Assembly (NCBI GenBank): GCA_016903675.1
Contig: JADQBA010000020.1
Coordinates: forward strand, 29,587 to 93,586
Reading direction: 5' to 3'
Length of the DNA: 64,000 bases
Source: Stigonema ocellatum SAG 48.90 = DSM 106950
GTDB taxonomy: Bacteria; Cyanobacteriota; Cyanobacteriia; Cyanobacteriales; Nostocaceae
Shown in pieces: positions 16,879 to 25,999 of the stretch. Position 1 is the first letter of the stretch; every line of letters begins with the position of its first letter. The notes under the pieces were generated by a model. That model did not search any database. It was not told where the DNA came from and was given only the letters and a program-made list of their open reading frames with translations. A program made the translations under genes and the position numbers.

Positions 16879-17682
16879 ATGACTACTAACATTAGGGATG
16901 CGAATCAAACCGACAACGTGTTACGTACAGAAGGTATTAACGTTTACTACGGTAGTTTTTTGGCATTACGCGATATTTGGCTAAATATCCCGAAAAATCG
17001 GGTGACAGCCTTTATTGGTCCGTCTGGATGTGGTAAAAGTACGTTACTGCGATGTTATAACCGTCTCAATGACCTCATTGAATCATTTCGGGCAGAAGGT
17101 AAAATTTTTTACAATGACGAAGACCTGTATGCACCCAATGTTGACCCTGTAGAAGTGCGTCGCCGGATTGGGATGGTGTTTCAAAGACCAAACCCCTTTC
17201 CTAAATCAATTTATGACAATGTCGCCTTTGGACCGAGACTCAACGGTTATAAAGGTAATATGGATGAATTGGTAGAGCGATCGCTTAAGCAAGCGGCTCT
17301 GTGGGATGAAGCCAAAGACAAACTGCGCCAAAGTGGTTTATCTCTATCTGGTGGACAACAACAGCGTCTGTGTATTGCTCGTGCGATCGCCACTCAACCT
17401 GACGTCATTTTAATGGATGAACCTTGCTCCGCCCTTGACCCCATTTCCACCCTGCGGGTTGAAGACTTGATACACGAACTCAAAGAGCAGTATACCATCA
17501 TTATCGTCACCCACAGTATGTCTCAAGCATCGCGGGTATCGGATATGACTGCCTTTTTTAACGTCAATACTACAGAAGGAACTCGCAGTGGCTACTTAGT
17601 AGAGTACGACCAAACGGAAAGTATTTTCCAAAATCCTCAGCAGGAAGACACTAAGCGATACGTCAGCGGTAAATTTGGTTAA
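16879..17682 (+). CDS. pstB: Phosphate ABC transporter ATPase PstB
   Basis: 267 residues. Walker A GPSGCGKS (about 48-55), Q-loop region VFQRPNPFPKSIYDN, signature LSGGQQQRLCIARA, Walker B VILMDEPCSALDP and switch His in VTHSM are all intact. It powers phosphate import by ATP hydrolysis. It is last gene of pstSCAB. No phoU follows; a tRNA-Gly on the opposite strand closes the unit. Downstream hairpins (GTGCGTTACG...CGTAGCGCAT and GGCTGCT...AGCAGCC) may terminate transcription. Confidence 0.97.
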   Translation: MTTNIRDANQTDNVLRTEGINVYYGSFLALRDIWLNIPKNRVTAFIGPSGCGKSTLLRCYNRLNDLIESFRAEGKIFYNDEDLYAPNVDPVEVRRRIGMVFQRPNPFPKSIYDNVAFGPRLNGYKGNMDELVERSLKQAALWDEAKDKLRQSGLSLSGGQQQRLCIARAIATQPDVILMDEPCSALDPISTLRVEDLIHELKEQYTIIIVTHSMSQASRVSDMTAFFNVNTTEGTRSGYLVEYDQTESIFQNPQQEDTKRYVSGKFG

Positions 17683-17788
17683 TGTTCCCGATTCTTTATT
17701 TATGTTTGTGGGGTGCGTTACGAGAACCGTAGCGCATCTTCATTTTGGGTAGTCAGGCTGCTTTGGAGGCAGCAGCCCTCTGGGAATG

Positions 17789-17816
17789 CATTCCCACGCT
17801 CTGCGTGGGAACGAGG
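17789..17816. repeat. 28-nt covarying hairpin repeat, copy 2
   Basis: Starts CATTCCCA, stem CGC, loop TCT, stem GCG, then TGGGAACGAGG. Same layout as 4963-4990 with different complementary inner stem bases. Confidence 0.85.
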
Positions 17817-17823
17817 ACGGTGA

Positions 17824-17894
17824 AGCGGGCGGCGGGAATCGAACCCGCATGATCAGCTTGGAAGGCTGGAGTTTTACCACTAAACTACGCCCGC
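17824..17894 (-). tRNA. tRNA-Gly (anticodon UCC)
   Basis: 71 bases on the minus strand. The acceptor stem GCGGGCG pairs with CGCCCGC, the D arm reads AGTTTAGTGGTAAAACT, the anticodon loop CTTCCAA carries TCC, and the T arm is GCGGG-TTCGATT-CCCGC with discriminator T. CCA is not encoded. All four arms pair well. It lies between pstB and the TonB-like gene. Confidence 0.96.
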
Positions 17895-17941
17895 ATTTTT
17901 TTACTTTAAACACTATAACACAACTTCAGCAAAAAATCAAG

Positions 17942-19252
17942 CTATCGACGCTCTATTTTTATGCGTAGAACTTGTTCGGTAGTAGGCGATGCTTTACCTT
18001 TGGTAGTTGCTTGAGTAAACTCCACACCTTTGAACATTTCATCGGCACATTTCTGGTATTGGCTTCTTTGTGCTACTGGTACATCTTGTGGATAGACCGT
18101 GAGATTAGTTACCTTGCCTTGGTTATTATCAATCCAAAAGTCAACTCGAAAATCTTTAGCCTGAGAATTGGATTCTGTGTTCAGTGCAGGACATCTCCAT
18201 GGTATTGTACTTATCTTTGGTTTAGCTGGGTTGTCTGGTACATCCCTTTTTAATTCATCTGATTTTACTTCCAGTGTCGCTAATGCGATTCCTCCTCCGT
18301 TTTGACTTAATGGTGTTCCCTTCCCAGGGTTAATATGACTACCAGGTTGTCTAGGGAGACGACTAGGTAAACTCGGCTGTGGAGATGGTGGTGGTTCTAG
18401 TTGCTGACCTATCACGGGTGAGGAGTTTGGTGAGGAAGGACTAGTGGTTGGATCTGTAACGTTAGGAGACGGCAATAAAGGCTGTTTTGGTTGACCTGAT
18501 GCTAGTAAATCTTGTTGTCCCCATGTGTTTGTACCTCTATGGACAGGAGTTTGTGGTGGTGGTGTTGGCTGTAGATTTTTCAGGACAGAAGTCTTTGGTG
18601 ATTGTGCGATCGCCCGCTTTATGCGTCTGTTGTGAGGAATCTTGGGCGAGGGTGTTGGTTGTGGACTAAGATTTTCACGAGTCTCTGGCGATTGTGTGAG
18701 ATTAGGTTCTATGTTGTCAGCAATCTCTGGCGAGAATGTTGACTCTGGCTTCAGTATCAGTTTAGGTTTTGTCTTTGATGGTGGTGTTTTTTGTACAGCA
18801 GTCAGTTTTTTCGGAGGTTTCTTGGGTAAAACTTGAGTCTCTCTTTGAGAAATCGTGATTTGTTTGGTGTGAGGGAAAGCAAAAGTATAGCTATCTTTAG
18901 AAGTTGAGGGAGATTTTGCTGTGAAATTCTGTTGAGAGACTTGCTTTGGTAAACTCGTTGATCTCAACCTTTGAGTTGTGGATGGTGGATTTGGTAAAAC
19001 TGATTTTGCTTTTGAGTGGGGTTTAGCTTTGGATTGTGCTTTTGGGGAAAACTCCATATATTCAATTGGGATAGGAGCATTTTTTTGCTGCTGGGACAAT
19101 AGGCTAAACCCAGATAAGCGCATTAGCCAAAACAGCAGAAAGTGGAGCACAACTGAACCTGTAGCTACAGCAATCCACAAACTTGGTGGATCGGTGTGTC
19201 GCCTCCATGTATTATCTGGAATTGGAGTTTGGCCAGCAAATGATTGAGTCAT
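17942..19252 (-). CDS. TonB-like protein with proline-rich spacer
   Basis: 436 residues. One N-terminal membrane helix (about 26-46; LWIAVATGSVVLHFLLFWLM) is followed by about 290 residues rich in Pro, Ser, Thr, Lys and Gln, then a compact C-terminal domain (about 345-436) with PWRCPALNTESNSQAKDF and KVTNLTVYPQDVPVAQRSQYQKCADEMFKGVEF. The topology is that of energy-transducing TonB proteins, which span the periplasm to reach outer-membrane receptors, but no clear TonB YP motif is certain and no ExbBD or receptor gene is nearby. Best called TonB-like or hypothetical. Heptamer-type repeats begin right upstream of its start codon. Confidence 0.65.
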   Translation of the reverse strand: MTQSFAGQTPIPDNTWRRHTDPPSLWIAVATGSVVLHFLLFWLMRLSGFSLLSQQQKNAPIPIEYMEFSPKAQSKAKPHSKAKSVLPNPPSTTQRLRSTSLPKQVSQQNFTAKSPSTSKDSYTFAFPHTKQITISQRETQVLPKKPPKKLTAVQKTPPSKTKPKLILKPESTFSPEIADNIEPNLTQSPETRENLSPQPTPSPKIPHNRRIKRAIAQSPKTSVLKNLQPTPPPQTPVHRGTNTWGQQDLLASGQPKQPLLPSPNVTDPTTSPSSPNSSPVIGQQLEPPPSPQPSLPSRLPRQPGSHINPGKGTPLSQNGGGIALATLEVKSDELKRDVPDNPAKPKISTIPWRCPALNTESNSQAKDFRVDFWIDNNQGKVTNLTVYPQDVPVAQRSQYQKCADEMFKGVEFTQATTKGKASPTTEQVLRIKIERR

Positions 19253-19254
19253 AT

Positions 19255-19410
19255 ATTTATTTTGTTGGTTGTTGGTTGTTGGTTGTTAGTTGTTGGTTGT
19301 TGGTTGTTAGTTGTTGGTTGTTGGTTGTTAGTTGTTGGTTGGAACCAAACACCAATCCCCAATCCCCAATCCCCAATCCCCAATCACCAAACAACAATCA
19401 CCAAACAACA
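19255..19410. repeat. TTGTTGG heptamer repeats and CCAATCC repeats
   Basis: About ten tandem GTTGGTT/GTTAGTT units (19260-19340), then four CCCAATC units and ACAATCACCAA repeats up to 19410. They fill the whole gap between the TonB-like gene and the hybrid kinase stop codon. Confidence 0.9.
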
Positions 19411-19411
19411 A

Positions 19412-22400
19412 TCAACTAACTCCTGGAGTGACAGCGAAGGTAAGAACGGTTTCATCTACTCCTTTAAGTTCTAGCGGAGTGCGTTTAGTAATTTCATCTT
19501 CTTGTAAATAATCTGCTACGGCAGCAGAAACCAATATAGTACTCGGGGCTGCGGCTTGTTGCAACCTGGCTGCAATATTTACACTAGGACCAATAGCTGT
19601 GTAGTCAGAGCGTTCGGCGCTACCAAACATTCCCACAACTGCGGTACCTTGGTGTATACCACAGCGAAACTCTACACCAGTGCTGCTGTGAGTGTCGAAG
19701 ATACCTTGCTGCTTCCAGCGTAGGTTCAACTGATGGAGCGAAGCGAGCATTGCTCTGGCTGTGCTAACGGCGCGGCGAACTTGTTCATTAGGTGTTAGTT
19801 CTTCTGGTGCTCCAAACAACACTAAGATAGCATCTCCCATAAATTTATCCACAGTGCCGCCGTTCTCAAACACTGCTCGTGTCATTTCTTCTAAATATTC
19901 ATTGAGCAACTCTGCTACTCGCCTGCTTCGCAGAGTATTTGCTAGTTGCGTAAAACCCACAATATCACTAAACAAAATTGTAATTAAGCGGGGTTCTGGT
20001 CGCAAATCCAAGACTAGATTTCCTGCTGCGGCTTTTTGCACCAAAGACGGCGGCAAAAAGCGCTTGAGTACTGATTCTGTGAGATAAGTATTTAACTCCA
20101 CCACCCGTCGTTCATTTTCCTTCAAGGCTAAGAGATTCCGCACCTCAGCCAGAAGTTCCCGGTCATTAAATGGCTTAGCTAGATAAGCATCCGCGCCACG
20201 TTCTGCGCCTTCAATTCTCGCTTCTTCATCCACTTTTGCTGTCAGCAGGATGATTGGTATTCCTTTCAAATTCTCCTCATTGCGGATCGTTCTAATCATC
20301 TCCAGCCCCGAAACCAACGGCATCATCAAGTCGCTGACAATTAAGCTGGGTAAAATTTCCTTAGCTATTCGGAAACCCTCTAAACCGTTACGGGCTGTGT
20401 GGACTTGATAGCCGTTAGCACGCAGAATTCCGGACACATAAGCTCGCAAATCCGGGTTATCGTCAACAACAAGAATGCTTGTGTGGGGGTCTGAGGGTGT
20501 GGGGGTCTGAGGGTGTGGGTAAACAGCATCTGTGGTTTTCTCTTCTTCTAAGGCCCCTTCTTCTAAAAGTTCTAAATCAGCTAATTCCACCCTAGCGCGA
20601 CTTATGTTCAGTTCACTAGGCTTGTCCTGGAGTTGCTGTGGGGGTAAGTGAGCAGTTCCTTTTACAAGCCATACAGTAAAGGTCGTACCTTTACCGTAAT
20701 CTGATTCTACGGTAACTCGACCGCCGTGGAGTTCCACTAACTCTTTTACTAAAGCTAAACCCAAACCACTACCTTCATAGGAGCGGTTTTCTGAGCCTTC
20801 AGCTTGACGAAAGCGCTTAAATAGGTGGGGAATTTGTTCAGTGAGAATACCAATTCCGGTGTCTTGTACTTGAAGGATACAATTGTCGTCTACTGATTGC
20901 ACAGTGACTCTAATAGTACCCCCTACGTCCGTAAACTTCATGGCATTCGACAGAAGATTATAAACCACCTTGTCGAATTTTTCCAGATCCAAGTATACTA
21001 AAGGACATTCATCGATGTGGGTGAGCAGATGCAGTCCTTTTTTCTCGCAGTAGGGACGAAACGACTCAACAATTTGGCTGACAAATTCTACTAAATCGCA
21101 CTGACGAAAACTAGGCTGCATCTTACCTGCATCCAGGCGTTGCAAATCTAGTAGTTGATTGACCAGTCGCAGCAGGCGGCGGGAGTTACGGAGGGCGATG
21201 GCGGACTGGGCATAGGACAACCCAACATTCGCCGCTACCGCCGACTCTAATGGGCCTTGAATTAAGGTGATAGGAGTACGGAACTCATGGGAGATATTTT
21301 GGAAAAATTCAGTTTTTTGTCGATCTAATTCCAACAAGCGCTCTGCTTGTTCGCGGGTTTTTTGGTAAAGGTGGGACTGCTGCACGGCGATCGCTGCTTG
21401 TGCTGCTACTGCTTTAGCTAACTCGATTTCAGATGGGAGCCACTGACGTGCTGTGTTTCCTTGACGCAGGGTAATACTACCGATGCTTTTACCATCAGCA
21501 AGCAGGGGAACTACCATGAGCGATCGTGCTGGCATCTTCAAAGGTAAATCAAACGGAGTCACTTCCTCAGAAGCCCGATCCATATCCGTAATTACCACAG
21601 GCTCCTGTGTTTCCAAAATTTCTTGTAATATGGGATTTCCTTGAATCGGTGCTAGAGACTGGGGTAGAGCGATACTATTATGCTGAATATTGCTGTTGTT
21701 TTCAGTCTCTGGGTTTTGAGAACCGTCATACAAGCCGACGCACTCGACATACTCATCTTCCTCTGTCCATAAAGATAAAACACAACCATCCACTTGTAAG
21801 GCTTGTCCAAGTTGTTGAGTGATAGCCGCAAAGATATCTTGAGGATTGAGGCTGGAACGAATGGCGCTGGTAATAGTATTAATCAGGGCTTCCCGCTTGG
21901 CAAGGGCACGTACTTGCTCATAGGCACGGGCTTGAGACAAAGCAAGAGCCGCCTGATCTGCCACCATCATTACCAGTTGCACTTCGTCTTCGCCCCAGAA
22001 GCGAGGCTGCTTGCACTGGTGCAGCGCCAGTACTGCCATCAGTTCTTGTCGGCAAATCAGTGGGACTACTAGGCTGGAGCAAATGTTAGCTGCTGCGAAA
22101 GCCGCAGCGCGATCGTTCGGTTCACAAGAATTCTCCTGGATTCGCTTGTCGCTGATGACATCGTTAATTACTTGGACTTCGCGAGTTTCCCACACCGTTT
22201 GAGCCAGTGGGGGGGATGAGGGGGATGGGGGGGACGTTGCTCCCCTATCTCCCCTATCTCCCCTATCTCCCCATCTCCCCATCTCCCCATCTCCCCATCT
22301 CCCCATCTCCCTATCTCCCCCATCTCCCTCAAAAGGAGTCTTCTGATAAATAAATCCTTCATCTACCAACTGGTGATCTTGAAAGGGACGCAAGAGACAA

Positions 22401-22939
22401 ACATCCACCTCCAGCATCATCCCGACGGTGTCTACTATTGTTTGGAGAATGAGTCGATAGTCCAAGGCGCTGCGAATCGTGTTTGTAACGGTATTCAGCA
22501 GCGATTCCTGACGCAGTGTGCGGGTTAGTTCGCGGGTGCGGGCTTTCAAGACATTATGGGTATCCAGGGCTTGGCGTACCACTGTTTTGAGTTCCTCTGC
22601 TTCCCACGGCTTGGTGACATATTTGAAGACCTTACCAGCGTTGATAGCTTCCACCAGGTCTTCGACATCAGTGTAGCCAGTTAAGATAATCCGGATGATA
22701 TCTGGATATTGAGTCGCTGTTAGGCTCAAAAATTCTGTACCACTCATCATGGGCATCCGCTGATCGGAGATGATGACTGAGACATCTCCCTCGAGTGCGA
22801 GCAAATCAAGTGCAGCTGGACCAGAACTTGCCCTTAGCACCTTGTAGTCGCGATAAAAGGTGCGGTAAAGCAAGTCAAGGTTGTCGGGTTCGTCATCGAC
22901 AACCAAAATTTTAGGCTTACTGTTTGCTTGGGGTTTCAT
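19412..22939 (-). CDS. Hybrid sensor kinase with C-terminal adenylate/guanylate cyclase
   Basis: 1175 residues. The order is receiver 1 (about 9-125, Asp59), GAF 1 (about 160-345), GAF 2 (about 365-525), HisKA with His551 in NISHEFRTP, HATPase (about 650-760; DTGIGI, GSGLGLAL), receiver 2 (about 820-940, Asp870 in VSDLMMP), and a class III cyclase domain (about 980-1170; FSDIVGFT with Asp992, KFMGD with Asp1036). It would integrate phosphorelay input and GAF ligands into cyclic nucleotide output, probably cAMP. It is cytoplasmic with no membrane segment. GAF 1 contains an in-frame heptamer-repeat insertion (about residues 206-233, repeated GDGEMGRW), and a second repeat lies in the linker before receiver 2. 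No partner gene is adjacent. Confidence 0.93.
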   Translation of the reverse strand: MKPQANSKPKILVVDDEPDNLDLLYRTFYRDYKVLRASSGPAALDLLALEGDVSVIISDQRMPMMSGTEFLSLTATQYPDIIRIILTGYTDVEDLVEAINAGKVFKYVTKPWEAEELKTVVRQALDTHNVLKARTRELTRTLRQESLLNTVTNTIRSALDYRLILQTIVDTVGMMLEVDVCLLRPFQDHQLVDEGFIYQKTPFEGDGGDREMGRWGDGEMGRWGDRGDRGDRGATSPPSPSSPPLAQTVWETREVQVINDVISDKRIQENSCEPNDRAAAFAAANICSSLVVPLICRQELMAVLALHQCKQPRFWGEDEVQLVMMVADQAALALSQARAYEQVRALAKREALINTITSAIRSSLNPQDIFAAITQQLGQALQVDGCVLSLWTEEDEYVECVGLYDGSQNPETENNSNIQHNSIALPQSLAPIQGNPILQEILETQEPVVITDMDRASEEVTPFDLPLKMPARSLMVVPLLADGKSIGSITLRQGNTARQWLPSEIELAKAVAAQAAIAVQQSHLYQKTREQAERLLELDRQKTEFFQNISHEFRTPITLIQGPLESAVAANVGLSYAQSAIALRNSRRLLRLVNQLLDLQRLDAGKMQPSFRQCDLVEFVSQIVESFRPYCEKKGLHLLTHIDECPLVYLDLEKFDKVVYNLLSNAMKFTDVGGTIRVTVQSVDDNCILQVQDTGIGILTEQIPHLFKRFRQAEGSENRSYEGSGLGLALVKELVELHGGRVTVESDYGKGTTFTVWLVKGTAHLPPQQLQDKPSELNISRARVELADLELLEEGALEEEKTTDAVYPHPQTPTPSDPHTSILVVDDNPDLRAYVSGILRANGYQVHTARNGLEGFRIAKEILPSLIVSDLMMPLVSGLEMIRTIRNEENLKGIPIILLTAKVDEEARIEGAERGADAYLAKPFNDRELLAEVRNLLALKENERRVVELNTYLTESVLKRFLPPSLVQKAAAGNLVLDLRPEPRLITILFSDIVGFTQLANTLRSRRVAELLNEYLEEMTRAVFENGGTVDKFMGDAILVLFGAPEELTPNEQVRRAVSTARAMLASLHQLNLRWKQQGIFDTHSSTGVEFRCGIHQGTAVVGMFGSAERSDYTAIGPSVNIAARLQQAAAPSTILVSAAVADYLQEDEITKRTPLELKGVDETVLTFAVTPGVS
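22203..22330. repeat. Heptamer repeats inside a coding region
   Basis: Tandem ATCTCCC-type and GGGGGAT-type units lie within the kinase gene, in frame, encoding repeated GDR and GDGEMGRW on the minus strand within GAF 1. The reading frame is kept. Confidence 0.88.
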
Positions 22940-23650
22940 GCACCGCTTTCCTGCTGCAATGGCAGTCGGATAAAGAATAATCTGATCAGGTAAAGATTTT
23001 TCTGAGTCAGTTGACAGCAGAGCATTTCCACCGGATAGGCTGTTTGCTTATATAAGTGCTGAATATTCGAGCGTTTACTCACAACCTTTACCTCAATAGC
23101 TTGTGCCGACTGCCATTCACTTCGATGCACCTAAATTTGGTTGATGATCAGTTATGGTCTTGTAGATAAAATACTGAGTTGCCAAATCTTGCTTCACCTC
23201 CCGCTTTGACCATCTATGAATATTTACAGCACTTGAGGCTGGCTGTACCATCCAGATGTCGCTGCATATTAAGTCTTCCCACTTGAGCATTGGCGCTAAC
23301 ACTTTTCGATAACTTTTATTTATGGTTTTCATGGTAAAGTTGGCAAAATGACAACAATAAGATTTGTGGGTAAAGTATACTATTAGACAAATAACTCTTT
23401 CTAATTTAGCAATTAGAACAATCAGCCCGCTATGGGTGTTCGATAGTCAATAGTCCATTGTGTAAAGGTTTTTGACAATTGACTAACTCATTCAATAGCT
23501 GATTGGTATTTGTGTAAAAGTGCAAAGCTATTCCTCTGGTCTAGCTCAGGTTCGTCCGAAAGTAACACTTTAGAGTTTTCATACAGGGTTAATGGTGTTT
23601 TAGGATATTTGAGAGGATTTTTGTTGCATAAAATCAACCACTAGCTAGCC
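22940..23650. other. Intergenic region, possible gene remnants
   Basis: Two short minus-strand reading frames (22936-23130 and 23117-23332; 64 and 71 codons) are arranged end to end and match no family I recognise. They may be remnants or chance. The remainder is AT-rich with no RNA gene seen. Confidence 0.3.
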
Positions 23651-24268
23651 TTGATACCCTGGTTTTTTCACTCGTCTCACCAATCCCCAGTCACAGATGC
23701 CGCCCCTGGGGCTTGGTGCCAATTCCAAATCCGTCCGGCTACATCTGCTGATTTGACTGATGTTGCCCAAATCATTACTGAAAGCTTTCACTCCCAAAAT
23801 GGTATGTGGGGATGGGCTTTCCCGTTAATGCGTTTAGGTATTTACGAAGATTTAAGGCATCGTTTAGCATCAGCAGCGCCCCATCAAGTCTGTTTGGTTG
23901 CCGTTGATACCATTACTAATGGGGCAAATAACTTAGTTGGAACTGTAGAACTTGGTATGCGTTTCAGTGATACTTGGACACAGGTTGGTAAGAGGTTTCC
24001 TTACCTGTCTAATTTAGCTGTCCACCCAAAATACCGTAGGCAGGGTGCTGCCTCAGAGTTGCTGATAGCTTGTGAAAAAGTCGCTGTTGCTTGGGGATTT
24101 CAGGACTTATACCTCCATGTTTTGGAGGATAATCATCAGGCACGGCAGCTTTATTTCAAGCTGGGATATCAGGTACATGAAGTCGAATCTCATTGGAACA
24201 CATGGATGCTGGGACGATCGCGCCAGATATTCTTACATAAGCATATTTCCCCTGACTCCACTATCTGA
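23651..24268 (+). CDS. GNAT family N-acetyltransferase
   Basis: 205 residues from a TTG start. The acetyl-CoA site motif A is visible as LSNLAVHPKYRRQGAASELLIACEKVA (about 118-144), with motif B DLYLHVLEDNHQARQLYFKLGYQ (about 156-178) ending in the usual Tyr-containing helix. The substrate is unknown. Residues 1-25 (IPWFFHSSHQSPV) precede the domain and the TTG start is chosen because no better upstream start is visible. It is monocistronic, flanked by long AT-rich spacers. Confidence 0.87.
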   Translation: MIPWFFHSSHQSPVTDAAPGAWCQFQIRPATSADLTDVAQIITESFHSQNGMWGWAFPLMRLGIYEDLRHRLASAAPHQVCLVAVDTITNGANNLVGTVELGMRFSDTWTQVGKRFPYLSNLAVHPKYRRQGAASELLIACEKVAVAWGFQDLYLHVLEDNHQARQLYFKLGYQVHEVESHWNTWMLGRSRQIFLHKHISPDSTI

Positions 24269-25320
24269 TTTTTTTGAATGTAGATTTGTAAAGTTTGAGA
24301 GCGCAACCGTTTTTGCCAGCAGTTTTCCATCAGTCTTGTCCAAGAGATAGTAGACTATTCTGATTAAACATCAAGCAAATATGCTGATATTAACACACGC
24401 TCAAAATATTTCTTTTGATAGCTTTACATAATTTTTTTTTACTCCTTGTTAACTTTTTAAACTTTTCAGCAGCAGATTATAATATTTTTTTTGAAAAAAA
24501 AGTTTAAGAGCGTCTTTATGCTGATAAAATTATTAATTATTAATCATTAAAATCATAGTAACTAGCTGTCATTAACTGCGTACACTTGTACGCATAAAAA
24601 ATTTATTTAATTTCCCCTGCACAAGGTGGTTTTTCAAGGAAGGCAATCCACTATATAACTAGTAATTCGTAATTCGTAATTCGTAATTGAGGGAACTTGC
24701 GAATTAATTAATTAATGCAAAAAAAATCCTTGTTTCAGAGCAGGCGGATTCATCCGTGGGGTAGTAATTACGAATTACGCATTATCAATTACGAATTATT
24801 TTGGCTCGCCCTTGGGGAAACCCTCGCTCCAAGGGAGATATTTAAAAGATTTAGTTTTGAAACTAATCTACTATCAATACTGCTCGGAAAGAGCGAAAAT
24901 AAGAAACCCGGTTTCGCATGAGTTACCGGGTTTCTGGCACCTCAACTTCGCTCGCTCCGACAAGTATTGAATCTACTATTTAAATCACAGCTATTTTGGT
25001 GTGTAAAATCAATTTCCATGTGACATCAGTAAAATTACGCTAACTCCTGATTGGATTCCTTACAATAACTTTGTATTAGTTTTTTTATCTTTATAAAAAC
25101 TTTAAAGAAAAACTCATACATTTTGAAGACAAATGGAATGAAATTTTATAGAATATGATTACTTTAATTATTGACCATTGCCTATTTCTTTTAAACTTAA
25201 GTTGAGTAAAACAAAAAATTCTTCACTTGATAATTCAGAAAACATCAAAAATTTGATTGAACGGCAAATTGTCTATCGCAGTGCATACTAGTACCAAATT
25301 CATCCAAATTGTCATAAAAC
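24269..25320. other. 1-kb AT-rich intergenic region
   Basis: It contains a TGCGTAC/GTACGCA inverted repeat (24577-24594), AATTCGT tandem repeats (24663-24690), an AATTACG-type inverted partner (24767-24799), and the hairpin GAAACCCGGT...ACCGGGTTTC (24903-24934) that also occurs inside element A copy 1. Nothing else codes convincingly. Confidence 0.5.
24903..24934. repeat. GAAACCCGGT hairpin, free copy
   Basis: Stem GAAACCCGGT pairs with ACCGGGTTTC around a 12-base loop. The same hairpin, with the same loop, sits inside element A copy 1, and a variant lies at 34976-35007. Confidence 0.8.
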
Positions 25321-25872
25321 ATGGATAGCGACAAGCGCCAACGCTATCAGACTATTATGGTATCAACTTATTACCCAGACACCAGTTTCCTTGACTATTT
25401 TGTCATGCCAGATGTAACTGAGCGATCGCTAGGCTCGGATCTCCTGACAACTTTGCACAGTGGAAAAGTTTTCATAGTCAATAGTCGTAAGCGAAATGGA
25501 TTAATACTGTTCAAACGCTATCATACAGAGTTTGCAGGACCAGGGGCTGCTGTTGGTGGTGATTACGATCGCAATTGCCAAGGGGTGCTTCCCATAGGAA
25601 ATCTATCTTTATTAAGTCCCGAATCTCATGAGGAGCGTCAGAAGGCTTATTTGATCAGGCGACAGTGGATTAGATTAATCAAACAAATTACAGAAAACCC
25701 AGTATCAGAGCAGCGAGTCCAGAAAATTCTCGATCAATTTGAGCAGTACTTCCCACCAAAAATAGTAGCTCAGCTACCAGATGTTGCCTTTGCTCTTTTG
25801 GTGGGTGTCCTCCCACAAACAGTGTCAATAGTACGCCGTTTAGGCAGCAACATAGATGGCAGGTTTGATTAG
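25321..25872 (+). CDS. Conserved-looking hypothetical protein
   Basis: 183 residues, soluble, with no signal peptide or membrane helix. A compact N-terminal region (TYYPDTSFLDYFVMPDVTER, then GKVFIVNSRKRNGLILFKRYHTEF) is followed by a Gly-rich turn (GPGAAVGGDYDRN) and a helical C-terminal half (RRQWIRLIKQITENPVSEQRVQKILDQFEQYF). The codon use matches chromosomal neighbours and a HIP1-like GCGATCGC lies inside, so it is probably a real resident gene. I do not recognise a family and assign no function. It converges on hisC, with CRISPR-like palindromes between them. Confidence 0.6.
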   Translation: MDSDKRQRYQTIMVSTYYPDTSFLDYFVMPDVTERSLGSDLLTTLHSGKVFIVNSRKRNGLILFKRYHTEFAGPGAAVGGDYDRNCQGVLPIGNLSLLSPESHEERQKAYLIRRQWIRLIKQITENPVSEQRVQKILDQFEQYFPPKIVAQLPDVAFALLVGVLPQTVSIVRRLGSNIDGRFD

Positions 25873-25913
25873 TGAGTTATGGCTGCTTATCCTTGTCCAA
25901 GCATTGAACTAGC

Positions 25914-25999
25914 CTAATCCCTATCAGGGATAGAAACAAACAAACAAACTAATGAAAGTAGCGGAGTGATTGTTTATTAATCCCTATCAGGGATTGAAC
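25914..25999. repeat. Two CRISPR-repeat-like units 63 bp apart
   Basis: TAATCCCTATCAGGGAT followed by AGAAAC (from about 25915) or TGAAC (from about 25978). The palindromic core ATCCCTATCAGGGAT is identical in both. The second copy overlaps the hisC stop and encodes its last residues (SIPDRD). There is no array, leader or cas gene nearby. Confidence 0.5.

Noticed and set aside
17942..19252. A true TonB protein
   Set aside because: The topology fits, but no definite TonB C-terminal motif and no ExbB/ExbD or receptor genes are nearby, so only TonB-like is claimed.
25914..25999. A CRISPR array
   Set aside because: Only two repeat-like units with a 63-bp period, short recognisable repeat, no leader or cas genes, and one unit lies in coding sequence. 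Reported as CRISPR-like only.
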